From the NCBI GenBank assembly GCA_036564245.1, contig DATCKU010000011.1, positions 78,188 to 142,187 of the forward strand: a stretch of DNA of 64,000 nucleotides, written 5' to 3'. Below, one piece after another: positions 42,083 through 51,677 of this stretch. Below the pieces are notes generated by a model, which worked only from the letters and a program-made list of their open reading frames with translations, did not search any database and was not told the DNA's origin. A program made the translations under genes and the position numbers. The stretch comes from Thermasporomyces sp036564245 (GTDB lineage: Bacteria; Actinomycetota; Actinomycetes; Propionibacteriales; Actinopolymorphaceae). Within the stretch, counting starts at the first letter, position 1, and every line of letters starts with the position of its first letter.

Positions 42083-44548
42083 TCACCTCTCACGATCCTG
42101 CAGGGCGCGAAGGGCCTCGGTGAACGGGCGCTCCAACCATGCCAGGTGGTCGGGCTCGCCGTGATGGAAGGTGGTGTGCGCGTCGGAGCGGCGGGGTGCG
42201 ATGTGGCGTACGTACTCACGTGCACCCTCGATGAGCGTCCGCATGTACCGAAGGCCTTCCGGGTCGGCCATCTGCCACGGTCCGCCGACGCCGACGTAGA
42301 CCGGCGACGTGTGCGCGAAGACGGGCCGCCGCCACTCGTCGAGGTGTGCCTGGGTGCCGAACGCCCTGCAGGCGATCCACGCGCTCCCGCCGACCCGGAG
42401 CTCACGCGTGAGGGTGAGCCGGGTGAGACCGGCGTCCTGCGTCGCGTCGTCGTCCTCCGGAGTGGTCACCGCGACGACCTCGCCATTGCACACGAGCTCG
42501 AGGGAACGGAGCGGGAAGATGCTCGTGACCGCTGCCTCGACAGTGACGGTCCCGGCGGCGGGCAGCTCGAGCATGTCACCGGGTTGCCGCCCGTCCACCG
42601 TGAGCTTTAGCAATGGTCCGCCGGACAGGAAGGTCCGGCCGGCACGGACGGCCCGGCACCAGGCCTCGTAGCTCGGCTCCTCGTCGGGCTCGAGGCGGGC
42701 GTACGTGCGGTAGAGGCCGACCGGGACGTCGTTCGACATCTTGTCCGTGCCGCCCACCAGCGGCAGCCGGTAGCCACAGTTGAGGTAGCGGTAGTACTCC
42801 CGGAGCGCGTCGTCGTTTTGTGCGAGCATCTCCACGGCGTCCGCGCGTCCGGTCGCGACCAGCACGGCGGGCTCGCCGTTCGGGTTGGGGAAGTGCGCCG
42901 CGACGACGGTGCCGCCTTGGGCGTGCGTACGGTCTGCCCAGTCGCTCAGCGTGGCGTCGAGCGCACCGCCAAGCTCTGCCTCGTCCGGTCCGTCGCTGCA
43001 CCACGGCATGACGGGTTCTCGCAGTCCCCACAGCACGAGATGCCCCAGCGCGTGCTGCCGGTTCTCCTGCCCGATGTAGGTGAAGTAGCCTCCGCCGTCG
43101 ATCACGTTCGGACCCAGCCGGCCCGGGTAGTCCTCGGTGTTGGTGAAGAGCGATCCCCACTGCGACTGCAGGAGGTTCACAACACGCAGGTCCTCACCCT
43201 GCTGCTCGAGCTGAGCGCCGCCGGTGGAGAGGAAGTGCACGTGGGAGTCGCCGGACCACCAACCGGCCGCCGCGAGGTCGGCGACGCGCTTGAGCCGTAG
43301 CGTGAGCTTCCGCTGTCCGGGCTCGATGCGGACGGTCTCGCGCAACGGCGCATATTCGAAGCCACGCGCGATGTCGACCACGACCTCGCCACGCGGAAGC
43401 CAGCCCTGGCAGGTGCCGTCGATGTAGGCGTATGTCCGTCGGCCGATCCTCACGTCGCCGCCGACGTCGTAGTGCCAGCTGCCGAGGTTCTGGTTGACGT
43501 GGTGATGGTGGCCGTGCGGTTGGTACGGAACGCCAACCGGGGAACGGAAATGGACCCGGCACGGTACGGGCTCGCCGGTGGCGTCGTCGACGACGGTCAC
43601 GTGCACCCAGTTGCGGCCAGGGTCTGCCAACTCCACTCGCACCCGCTGATCCGCTGCCTGGCCATGGGTTTCGACGTCACCCCAGCGAACCCGACCCAGT
43701 TCCTCGTCGTTCTTGCGCACCGAGATGGTGGCGGACGGGATGGCGGCGATGGTCGTGTACGCAGGGCTTGCGTTGGGTTCGGTCGCGTCGTTTCCGAAGC
43801 CTGGCCGGTCGTCGTCGCCGGGCAGGGGTTGCGGGTACGTCGCGACGCCGCGGTCGACCTCGACGTCGAGAACCCCTGGCTCGGTGGCGAGCTTCGGGTC
43901 CGTGACGACGAGCGTGACCGGCCTGCCTGGCATACGGACGAAGGGATGCTCGTCGACGTGGCCCAACGTGACGCCGGCGATGAGGAACGGGCGGCCCAAG
44001 GGCACCACGTCGAGACGTGCGATGGGCTCGTCGGGACGGGGATTCTCCCAGCACCACAGGTAATAGCCGCGGGCGCGACCGCGATGGTGCTCGGTCAACC
44101 GGAAGCCGGAAAGGCCCCATCGTCCCTCGAATCGCGACTCGTTGCCGTCGTGGCTGTCGGTCACCGCAAGGAAAGGCTCGCGACCCCACTCGGCCGGCAC
44201 GACCTGGATCTCGAACCGCTCGCGAATCCGGGCGACGACCTGTTCTCCGTCGCCGAAGCAGAAGACGTAGTCCGCAACCGGTTGTCCGACACCGTGGCCG
44301 GCCGGCTCGGCCGGCTGCAGCAACCGGTGGGCGACGATGATTCGTCGAGCGACGCGGCCGATCTCGATCGACGTCGGCGACGTTGGCGAGAGGAAGCAAC
44401 GATCCTTGGTCGGTGGATCCGAGCCGATGAGGAACGGCAGACCACGAAGCTCGACCTGGCCCAGCGGTGCCTGCTCGGCGTTGTCGACGAGGAGGTCGAC
44501 GCCGGCGTTGCACACAGACTTGAGGTCAAGTGGCTCATAGTCGGGCAC
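42083..44548 (-). CDS. CehA/McbA-type (PHP-fold) metallohydrolase
   Basis: An 821-aa protein. The N-terminal 430 residues look beta-rich with no assignable motif. The PHP-like metallohydrolase domain begins with AAGWWSGDSHVHFLSTGG, with histidines expected to bind metal, and continues with THAQGGTVVAAHFPNPNGEP and LVGGTDKMSNDVPVGLYRTY, which hold further His/Asp ligands. The last 150 residues form another beta domain with a GGPLLKLTVDGRQPGD segment typical of CehA proteins. CehA itself hydrolyses carbaryl; the natural substrate here is unknown. GTG 44548 is a domain-based start; ATG 44605 is possible. Confidence 0.75.
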   Translation of the reverse strand: MPDYEPLDLKSVCNAGVDLLVDNAEQAPLGQVELRGLPFLIGSDPPTKDRCFLSPTSPTSIEIGRVARRIIVAHRLLQPAEPAGHGVGQPVADYVFCFGDGEQVVARIRERFEIQVVPAEWGREPFLAVTDSHDGNESRFEGRWGLSGFRLTEHHRGRARGYYLWCWENPRPDEPIARLDVVPLGRPFLIAGVTLGHVDEHPFVRMPGRPVTLVVTDPKLATEPGVLDVEVDRGVATYPQPLPGDDDRPGFGNDATEPNASPAYTTIAAIPSATISVRKNDEELGRVRWGDVETHGQAADQRVRVELADPGRNWVHVTVVDDATGEPVPCRVHFRSPVGVPYQPHGHHHHVNQNLGSWHYDVGGDVRIGRRTYAYIDGTCQGWLPRGEVVVDIARGFEYAPLRETVRIEPGQRKLTLRLKRVADLAAAGWWSGDSHVHFLSTGGAQLEQQGEDLRVVNLLQSQWGSLFTNTEDYPGRLGPNVIDGGGYFTYIGQENRQHALGHLVLWGLREPVMPWCSDGPDEAELGGALDATLSDWADRTHAQGGTVVAAHFPNPNGEPAVLVATGRADAVEMLAQNDDALREYYRYLNCGYRLPLVGGTDKMSNDVPVGLYRTYARLEPDEEPSYEAWCRAVRAGRTFLSGGPLLKLTVDGRQPGDMLELPAAGTVTVEAAVTSIFPLRSLELVCNGEVVAVTTPEDDDATQDAGLTRLTLTRELRVGGSAWIACRAFGTQAHLDEWRRPVFAHTSPVYVGVGGPWQMADPEGLRYMRTLIEGAREYVRHIAPRRSDAHTTFHHGEPDHLAWLERPFTEALRALQDRER

Positions 44549-44704
44549 CGCTCGATGGTACGAGTGCTTTGCGTGCCTGGTCACGACGTTTGACCGGACG
44601 AGCACGCGTGGTTGCCGTCCGAAGCCGGTCAGTTACGGTGCGCAGGAGTTCAACCGGCCTACTGTGACTCGAGGACCCATTCGAAGCGACCGAGGAGGCG
44701 CACC

Positions 44705-46075
44705 ATGGATGTGACTCGTCGTGGGCTGTTGCAGCGATCTGGTGCGGTCGGGCTCGGCGTGGTGGTGTCGGGTGCGGTGGACGCGCTCTTTGCCGCCAAC
44801 CCAGCGGCAGGTTCCAAGGGACCGGCCAAGGGATACGGGCCACTCGTACCTGATCCGAACGGCATGCTCGACCTGCCCCGAGGCTTCCGCTACAAGGTCT
44901 TGAGCCGCGAAGGGCAGCCCCTGGTCTCAGGCGGTGGGGTCGTTCCGAGCAGATGCGATGGCATGGCGGCCTTCCGAGGTCCGCACGGCAGCACGTATCT
45001 CGTACGAAACCACGAGTGCCGCGTGGGTGTGCGGAATCCCGTGGCCGGACCTGCGTCGCATACGTACGACCCGCAGGGTCCGGGCGGGACCACGACGCTG
45101 AAAGTCGACAGGCACGGCCACGTGCTGGAGGAGTACGTGAGCCTCGCCGGCTCGTTCGTGAACTGCGCAGGTGGGCCGACGCCGTGGGGCACGTGGCTCA
45201 CGTGCGAGGAGGTGGAGGAATCCCCCGGCGACAGCACGATTCCGCACGGGTGGATCTTCGAGGTCGACCCGTACGACAACTCGCGCAACGCCGACCCGAC
45301 ACCCCTCACCGCGATGGGCCGCTTCCAGCACGAGGCGGTCGCGGTCGATCCCCGCACCGGTGTGGTGTACGAGACCGAGGACGCGTTCGCCTACCCGTTC
45401 GGGCTCTTCTACCGGTTCCACCCCAACAAGCCGCTAGGCGGTTACGGCAGCCTGCGTGCCGGTGGCGTGCTCGAGGCGATGCGCGTGCCCGACGTATCGG
45501 ACCTGTCGGTGGTGCAGGAGCCGGGCACGAAGTTCACCAACATCGAGTGGGTCAAGGTTCCCGACCCGCTGGCGGTCGAGACGCCGACCCGGTTCCAGGA
45601 CTACGGCCCGCGTGGGATCACCCATGCGCAGAAGCTCGAAGGTGCCTACTGGGGCAAGGGCTCGGTGTACTTCGTCTCGAGCTACGCGCGCGACGCGGAG
45701 GGATCCGGCGCCAACCACGACGGCCAGGTCTGGCGGTACGACCCGGTGCACAACGTGCTGGAGCTCGTGATCGTCTTCGGCTACGATCCGGCCGAGCAGG
45801 TTGCCGAAGGGCCCGACAACATCACGCTCTCGCCGTATGGCGGGCTCATGGTGTGCGAGGACCTCGGAAGGGAGAACTACGTCATCGGGACCACCGCCTC
45901 CGGTGAGACGTTCCCGTTGGCGCGGAACCGGTTGAACGTCGGCACCCCGGAGGAGCCGGCGTACGGTGAGTTCGCCGGGGTGACGTTTTCGCCGGACGGG
46001 AAGACGCTGTACTTCAACGTCTACGACCCGGGCACGACGTTCGCCATCCGAGGCCCCTGGGCCCGGCAGCACTGA
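44705..46075 (+). CDS. PhoX/DUF839-family Tat-exported phosphatase-like protein
   Basis: A 456-aa exported protein. ATG 44705 has AGGAGG six bases upstream and starts a twin-arginine signal (DVTRRGLLQRSG, then a hydrophobic stretch). The PhoX beta-propeller is recognised by NHECRVGV, TPWGTWLTCEEVEESPGD and YETEDAF with conserved acidic residues that bind calcium and iron in PhoX, and near the end by EFAGVTFSPDGKTLYFNVYD. It should release phosphate from organic esters outside the cell. It is divergent from the CehA-like gene, with 156 bp between the chosen starts; no PHO-box-like repeat was noticed. Confidence 0.88.
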   Translation: MDVTRRGLLQRSGAVGLGVVVSGAVDALFAANPAAGSKGPAKGYGPLVPDPNGMLDLPRGFRYKVLSREGQPLVSGGGVVPSRCDGMAAFRGPHGSTYLVRNHECRVGVRNPVAGPASHTYDPQGPGGTTTLKVDRHGHVLEEYVSLAGSFVNCAGGPTPWGTWLTCEEVEESPGDSTIPHGWIFEVDPYDNSRNADPTPLTAMGRFQHEAVAVDPRTGVVYETEDAFAYPFGLFYRFHPNKPLGGYGSLRAGGVLEAMRVPDVSDLSVVQEPGTKFTNIEWVKVPDPLAVETPTRFQDYGPRGITHAQKLEGAYWGKGSVYFVSSYARDAEGSGANHDGQVWRYDPVHNVLELVIVFGYDPAEQVAEGPDNITLSPYGGLMVCEDLGRENYVIGTTASGETFPLARNRLNVGTPEEPAYGEFAGVTFSPDGKTLYFNVYDPGTTFAIRGPWARQH

Positions 46076-46133
46076 CGCGGTTGCTCCCACTCGGCTGCGC
46101 TGACGCGCACTGCGGGACGCCAGAGACAGACGC

Positions 46134-46164
46134 TTGACCTGGAGCGCGCTCCAGGTCATAGCGT
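46134..46164 (+). promoter_or_regulatory. MerR-type promoter/operator of the aldo/keto reductase gene
   Basis: TTGACC at 46134 and TAGCGT at 46159 are separated by 19 bases, filled by the perfect 22-bp palindrome GACCTGGAGCG/CGCTCCAGGTC at 46136-46157. Over-long spacers bridged by a palindrome are the mark of MerR-activated promoters. Predicted transcription starts at or next to the ATG at 46172. Confidence 0.75.
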
Positions 46165-46171
46165 CGGTCGC

Positions 46172-47182
46172 ATGGACTACAGATTCCTAGGTGCGACCGG
46201 TCTGGAAGTCAGTGAGCTGTGCCTCGGCACGATGTTCTTCGGCGTGCAGATCGACGAGCAGACGTGTCACCAGATGCTCGACGAGTTCGTCGCCGCTGGT
46301 GGAACGTTCATCGACACCGCCGACGTCTACGGCAGCGGCCGCTCCGAGGAGATCCTGGGAAAGTGGCTCAAGCGTCAGGATCGCGACGAGCTGGTCATCG
46401 CCACGAAGGTCTACGGCGAGAAGGGCCCCGGCCATCTCGTGCAGGGGGCCGGACGCAAGCACATCATGCGTGCCATCGACGCCAGCCTGCGGCGGCTGAA
46501 CACCGACTTCGTGGATCTCTACTTCATCCACGTCTTCGATGACGTCACGCCGATGGAGGAGACCCTGTCGACGCTCGACATCTTGGTGAAGAGCGGCAAG
46601 GTGCGGTTCATCGGCGCGTCGAACTACACCGGGTGGCAGTTGCAGAAGTCGATCGACCTGTCACGACAGCACGGCTGGGAGCCGTTCGTCTGTCTGCAGC
46701 CCACCTACAACCTGCTGGTCCGTGAGGCCGAATGGGAGCTCATCCCGATCTGCCAGAACGAAGGCGCTGGGCTCATGTCCTGGAGTCCACTCCAGGGCGG
46801 GTGGCTCACCGGCAAGTACGACCGCACGATGCAGGGCCCGCCTGCCGGCACACGGGTCGCCGAGAGCGGCACCTGGGACAGGTACAACACCGAGGAGACG
46901 TGGCGCGTGATCGACACCCTGCGCGCCGTCGCGGCGGAAGCGGGCAAGACGCCGGCCCAGGTGGCCCTGCGCTGGTTGTTGCAGCGTCCCGGCGTCACGG
47001 CGCCGATCATCGGCCCGCGCACGGTTGAGCAGCTTCGGGACAACCTCGGCGCCACGGGCTGGTCGCTCACTCCCGAGCAGATGGACCGGCTCACCGAGGC
47101 GAGCGACCGTCCGCTGCCGTATCCGTACGCCATCCAGAAGATGCCTGTCTTCCAGCGGCGGCTGCGGGTTCCGGCGGGGTAG
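46172..47182 (+). CDS. aldo/keto reductase
   Basis: A 336-aa NADPH-dependent reductase of the YajO/voltage-channel-beta-like subgroup. The catalytic Asp and Tyr lie in FIDTADVYGSG, the Lys in LVIATKVYG and the His in VDLYFIHVFDD. NADPH contacts include IGPRTVEQLRDNL near the C-terminus. The start codon has no ribosome site and the MerR-type -10 ends seven bases before it, so the mRNA is probably leaderless. The promoter implies induction by a MerR regulator, perhaps sensing a reactive carbonyl or drug. Confidence 0.92.
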   Translation: MDYRFLGATGLEVSELCLGTMFFGVQIDEQTCHQMLDEFVAAGGTFIDTADVYGSGRSEEILGKWLKRQDRDELVIATKVYGEKGPGHLVQGAGRKHIMRAIDASLRRLNTDFVDLYFIHVFDDVTPMEETLSTLDILVKSGKVRFIGASNYTGWQLQKSIDLSRQHGWEPFVCLQPTYNLLVREAEWELIPICQNEGAGLMSWSPLQGGWLTGKYDRTMQGPPAGTRVAESGTWDRYNTEETWRVIDTLRAVAAEAGKTPAQVALRWLLQRPGVTAPIIGPRTVEQLRDNLGATGWSLTPEQMDRLTEASDRPLPYPYAIQKMPVFQRRLRVPAG

Positions 47183-47247
47183 GCCGGTCGCGGGTAGCCA
47201 GCCCGGTGACGGCGTGCCGGCGGCCCTGAGGTGTGCGGCAGACCCCT

Positions 47248-50187
47248 CTACCTCGGCGCCTTCGCGTACACCTCGATCTCGCTGGCCGTGAAGTAGCCGT
47301 TCGGCCGCGCCGTCATGACGACGCGTACCGCCGAGGTGCGGGCCGGCACCGGCACGTCGACCACGGGTGCCGGCATCGCCTCGGGGTCGACCGGAACCTC
47401 GCCGCTTGCGTCGACCCAGGTGCCGTCGGAGTCCAGCACCTGCACGCGCAAGGTCGCCGGGAAGCTCACGTTGCTGCCGTCACGGTAGAAGTACGTCACG
47501 ACACGGGTGAGATCGCGCTCGGTGCCGAGCGTGAACGTGATGGTGTCGGACGGGTTCTTGTTGCTGGGCTTCCAGTTCGACCACGCCTTCTCCGTACGGT
47601 CGCCATTGCGCAGCTTCTCGACGGAGTAGCCGGGCTCGGTGAACGTGGCCGTGACGGTCACGCTGTCGTCGCGTGCCACGTTCACCTCGACCGGCTCGGT
47701 GACCTCCACGTCGACCACCGCGTCGAGCGTCGAGCCGTCGACGAGGTGCGCGACGCCAGCGATCCGTACGGTGCCGATCTCGTCGAACGCGTCGTCAGGC
47801 GGGGTCTCCCACGTCACCGGGAGGACGGCGCGGCCGCCCGCGTCGCCGATGCCGACAACCGTCTCCGGCAGCGCAGGCCGGCCACCGACGTACGTCTTGG
47901 CCTGTGCTGGCTCGGTCGCCGAGAACGTGTCCACGGTGACCACAGCTTCTGCGGGCAGCGTGCGTCCGAGCGGATCGACGGCCGTGCCTTTGACGCGTAC
48001 CGTGCCAGGCTTGTCCCATCTCCGGTCCGGCGGGAGCCGCCACTGCACCGGCAGCTCCCCGCGCGGCCCGTCGCGGTAGATCGGCGTGACGGTGTCGGGT
48101 AGCTCCGGAGCCCTGCCCGGCAGGGTGTAGGTCTCGTGCGGCTGGGTCCCCACCGCGAGCTCGTCGACGACCGTCCAACGCTGGTTGGGACCCGACGTCG
48201 CGGTCCATACCGAGACCGGGCTGCCGTCAGCGGTCGCCTCACCCGAGACGTCGAGCAGCCGACCCGTGGCGACGTTGACGAACGTGTAGGTGCCGTCGCC
48301 GGTCGTCGACATGAACCATTGCGCGGCCTCGTCGACCTTGCCGTGCTTTTCTGTTGGTGGTACGGCTTCCAGCACCGCCGCATTGTCGCGAACCGCGAGC
48401 CGACGACCGCTGTCGGCGTTCACCAGCATGTAGCGCTCACGGTTGCTGAATCCCTTGGTGAGCTTGCGGACGTACCACAGCTGGTCGAGCCGGGTGGCGT
48501 CGGTCGTACGAATCACGGTGGTCGTGCCGTCCGGGCTGGGTGCGAGCGAGCGCCCGCTCTGCACACCCTCCAGGCGGTAGACGTGACCGGGCTGCACGAG
48601 CGCGGCGTCCCGCGCGACTCCTCGGACGCCTTCGATCACGAACGTCGTGACGGACTTCGCCGGAACCTCGAGCGTCGCCGACCGGTCCCGTATCCGCACC
48701 GGCTCGCCCCGGACCAGCCCGCCGGCCGTACTCGACACGACGGGAGTGACCGTGGCATCGGCCGCGACCCGGTCGAACTTCGACACGTCCAGAGTCACCT
48801 GGCGGCCCATCGTGGAGTTGTTCACGTGCACCACGACCGCACGGTCGGTGCCGGGTCGGATCGCCGCGACACTCGACGTGTCGTCGACGAGCACCATGTG
48901 GTCGCCGGGACGGATGTAGTGGGTGAAGTTCCGGATGGTGTGGAACTTCGTGTTGGTCTGGATCGGACAGGTCTCGAGCGTGTCGTCGGCCGTGCAGGTG
49001 AAGGGGATGTGGATGCTTCCCCAGTTGCCGCCACTCGCCTGCTGTGGGATCGAGTCCTCGATCGGCTGCCAGAACACCCAGGCCGACGGCTCCAGCTCGC
49101 GTAGGTCGTCGACGATCCGGGTCGCGATCCCGAGACCGGGCTCCATGCTGGTGTAGCTCGTGGGGGAGTAGAAGCTGCCTTCGACCTCGCTCATCCAGAG
49201 CTTCTTGTCCTCGCCTTTGGCGATGTCCCGCACACTCGTCCGCCTGCTCGTGCCGTAGGTGTGGACGTTCAGCTGGTCGACGGCCGTTCGGGCCTCGTCG
49301 GGGTACGCGTTCCAGTTCGTCGCGAACGTGCCCGGGTTGGTCTCGTCCATCGCCGAGACCACCGCCTTCGTCTCGGCCTCGTCGAGCGCCCGGCGGAGCG
49401 CGAGAATCACCTGCTGCTGCAGGGCGGGGCTCGCGTGGGCGCCTTCCTGACGGCCGCCGGTCGGCTGGCCGTCGGGTCCGAGCTGCGTGCTCCAGTACGG
49501 CGTGTTCGGCTCGTTCAGCGGCTCGATGGTGTCGAACTCGATCCCATGTGCCTGCTCCAGATGCTCGACCACGCGGACGAGATAGGTGGCGAAGTCGTCG
49601 ACCCGATCGGCTCGAATCTGGTCGGCGTTCGGATCGAACCCGCCCGACACGTATCCGCTCACGGTCTGGAACCACGGTGGGGAGTTGCTGAACGCCTCCC
49701 AGTGCGTCACCTTGTCCTTGATCTGGTCGATCCACCAACGCTGGTTGGCGTCCGCGTCGAAGTTCCAGTGGTCGGGGTTGTCCGGATCCCACCAGTCCAT
49801 GTCCTCGTGGGTCGTACCCTCGGGCGCCTTCCAGAAGCCCTCCATCGTGGCGCCCAGCTTCATGTAGTCCTTGCGGACGTCTGGCGCGTTCCCACCGCCG
49901 ATGTTGTACCGGGCGATGGTGAGCCGGAGCCCGTCGTCGCCGAAGAGCATGTCGACGAGCTTGGTGCGAATCTCGTCGGGATAGCCACCGGTGATGTTGG
50001 CGAACCAGACGAGACTCGTGCCCCAGCCTTCGAAGCGCGGATGCACGTACGACGGATCGATGCGCACGGTGACCTGCTCGGTCGGCGACGCTGGCTCGGC
50101 GGATGCTGTGGTCTCGTCCGGCATCGTCATGGCGGCGGCAAGCAACGCGATCACGCCGGGGACCACGAAGACATGGCGGAGTCCCAT
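47248..50187 (-). CDS. modular secreted GH30-like glycosidase (ricin, two Ig-like, discoidin domains)
   Basis: A 979-aa secreted enzyme. After a signal peptide (about residues 1-31) a GH30-type barrel and side sandwich cover about 40-530. The likely acid/base is Glu226 in IEPLNEPNTP and the likely nucleophile Glu334 in LWMSEVEGS. It resembles the endo-beta-1,6-galactanase branch, though substrate is inferred. A ricin-like trefoil follows at about 545-690 (NVATGRLLDVSGEATADG), then two Ig-like repeats (TYTLPGRAPELPDTVTPIYR and TYVGGRPALPETVVGIGDA) and a discoidin-like C-terminal domain. ATG 50187 is chosen at the signal peptide; the frame is open to 50238. Confidence 0.87.
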   Translation of the reverse strand: MGLRHVFVVPGVIALLAAAMTMPDETTASAEPASPTEQVTVRIDPSYVHPRFEGWGTSLVWFANITGGYPDEIRTKLVDMLFGDDGLRLTIARYNIGGGNAPDVRKDYMKLGATMEGFWKAPEGTTHEDMDWWDPDNPDHWNFDADANQRWWIDQIKDKVTHWEAFSNSPPWFQTVSGYVSGGFDPNADQIRADRVDDFATYLVRVVEHLEQAHGIEFDTIEPLNEPNTPYWSTQLGPDGQPTGGRQEGAHASPALQQQVILALRRALDEAETKAVVSAMDETNPGTFATNWNAYPDEARTAVDQLNVHTYGTSRRTSVRDIAKGEDKKLWMSEVEGSFYSPTSYTSMEPGLGIATRIVDDLRELEPSAWVFWQPIEDSIPQQASGGNWGSIHIPFTCTADDTLETCPIQTNTKFHTIRNFTHYIRPGDHMVLVDDTSSVAAIRPGTDRAVVVHVNNSTMGRQVTLDVSKFDRVAADATVTPVVSSTAGGLVRGEPVRIRDRSATLEVPAKSVTTFVIEGVRGVARDAALVQPGHVYRLEGVQSGRSLAPSPDGTTTVIRTTDATRLDQLWYVRKLTKGFSNRERYMLVNADSGRRLAVRDNAAVLEAVPPTEKHGKVDEAAQWFMSTTGDGTYTFVNVATGRLLDVSGEATADGSPVSVWTATSGPNQRWTVVDELAVGTQPHETYTLPGRAPELPDTVTPIYRDGPRGELPVQWRLPPDRRWDKPGTVRVKGTAVDPLGRTLPAEAVVTVDTFSATEPAQAKTYVGGRPALPETVVGIGDAGGRAVLPVTWETPPDDAFDEIGTVRIAGVAHLVDGSTLDAVVDVEVTEPVEVNVARDDSVTVTATFTEPGYSVEKLRNGDRTEKAWSNWKPSNKNPSDTITFTLGTERDLTRVVTYFYRDGSNVSFPATLRVQVLDSDGTWVDASGEVPVDPEAMPAPVVDVPVPARTSAVRVVMTARPNGYFTASEIEVYAKAPR

Positions 50188-50309
50188 ACGCTCACCCAAG
50201 CCCTGATCGTCTTCACCCCCGTGCAGCTTGGCACACACCGGACGTGCTGTCGTGATGTCTGCCGCAGCTCGACCGCGATCGGCCGTGACGGTGTGGTATG
50301 GAGCAGGCG

Positions 50310-51548
50310 TCAGTCACGGCGCCGCGTCTTACCAACCGCGCCGGACTGCTGCCGGCGTCTGGGGTTCGCCGGGATGCTGCGCCAGTCGCGGCTTGGTCCG
50401 GGCTGGTAGGTGCTGTCGAGGCGTTTCGCGATGATCCCGTCGAGGCCGTGCTCACGACTCGCGGCGAGAAACGCGCTTCCGTCACCGGGTTGGTAGGCAG
50501 GCGTGTGCCAGCGTTTCCCGCGCAGGCCGAGATCGTCGAGTGCCCGGCGGCGTTCCACGTACGGCGTCGTGAGCAAGGACGTGCCGTCGAGGTAGAGCAG
50601 GTCGAAGATCACGTACGTCACCGGCGACATGCGCTGCTGGCGTCGGATCTCGGACTCGGTCGTGAAGCGCATGCGGTGCTGCAACCGCTCGGTGTTCGGC
50701 CGTCCGTCCTTGTCCAGAACGACGAGCTCACCGTCGAGCACGGTCTTGCGCGCACCCAGCTGGCGGGTGAGCTCTCGAGTCTCCGGGTACTGCTGCGTGA
50801 TCTCGTTCCCCTCGCCGTCCACGAGACGGAGCCAGCCCGGCTCGGTGTAGGCGAGAGCCCGAAGGCCCTTCCAGTTCACTTCGTACGCCCAGCTCGCGTC
50901 GTCTCGAGGCACCCTGGCTGCCTGCGTGGCGAGCATGGGTGAGAGGTCGTCCGGGATCGGGTCCGCCGGTGGCGGCGGGTCCATGCGATGGATGAGCCAG
51001 TCGTTGTCGCGGGTGTGGAACAACGCGTACCGGCCGGTCACCCGCCCGCCCTCGAAGGTCACGATGACCTCGCGGTCGGTGAACTTCTCCGCGTGGTACG
51101 TGCCGGTGTCCCAGATGCTCATGCTGCCAGCGCCGTACTCACCGCGGGGAATCGTGCCCTCGAAGTCGAGGTACTCGAGCGGGTGATCCTCGGTGTGGAC
51201 CGCCAGCCGGTTGCGGGTCGGGTCGTCCGGGAAACCACGCGGCAAGGCCCACGAGACCAGCACACCGTCGTGCTCCAGGCGCAGGTCCCAGTGCAGCCTT
51301 CGCGCCTGGTGTTCCTGTACGACGAAACGGCTCTCCTGCCGGGCATCCTGCCCGCTGGACGTGGCACCTCGTTGTCGTGCGCTCGCCGACCGCTTGGCCG
51401 GCGTACGTTTCGTCGTACGTCTACCCGTCGACGTTCGCCCGCGCGGCTCCGGCGTCTTGTCGAACGACCGCTTGCGGTGGTACTCGGACAGCCGTTGCTG
51501 CGGATCGGACTGTGCAGGCGGGCGTTCGCCTGACTTCCTTCGCGGCAT
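50310..51548 (-). CDS. LigD-like 3'-phosphoesterase fused to a degenerate ATP-dependent ligase domain
   Basis: A 412-aa DNA-repair-type protein. A basic tail covers residues 1-70. The phosphoesterase domain spans about 72-190 with RFVVQEHQARRLHWDLRLEH and EDHPLEYLDFEG, retaining the His and Asp residues of active LigD PE domains. From about 200 a ligase nucleotidyltransferase domain follows, recognisable from VLDGELVVLD and DGIIAKRLDS. However, motif I, normally ExKxDGxR, reads EVNWKGLR (223-230), with Asn225 where AMP is attached. Motif V lysines (normally DWLKIK) read DWRSIP, and no OB-fold follows. The ligase half is therefore probably inactive. Confidence 0.85.
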   Translation of the reverse strand: MPRRKSGERPPAQSDPQQRLSEYHRKRSFDKTPEPRGRTSTGRRTTKRTPAKRSASARQRGATSSGQDARQESRFVVQEHQARRLHWDLRLEHDGVLVSWALPRGFPDDPTRNRLAVHTEDHPLEYLDFEGTIPRGEYGAGSMSIWDTGTYHAEKFTDREVIVTFEGGRVTGRYALFHTRDNDWLIHRMDPPPPADPIPDDLSPMLATQAARVPRDDASWAYEVNWKGLRALAYTEPGWLRLVDGEGNEITQQYPETRELTRQLGARKTVLDGELVVLDKDGRPNTERLQHRMRFTTESEIRRQQRMSPVTYVIFDLLYLDGTSLLTTPYVERRRALDDLGLRGKRWHTPAYQPGDGSAFLAASREHGLDGIIAKRLDSTYQPGPSRDWRSIPANPRRRQQSGAVGKTRRRD

Positions 51549-51677
51549 GTGGGTGGCAGGGCAGCAGGGTCGGCACGGATGCTGCGCCTTCACCCAGTGT
51601 GCCCTCACCAGGGCGAGCCGTGAAGATCTACGCCCACCCGCCCGGCACTCGTCCGAGCGAGGCGGTCTGGCCGTTGG

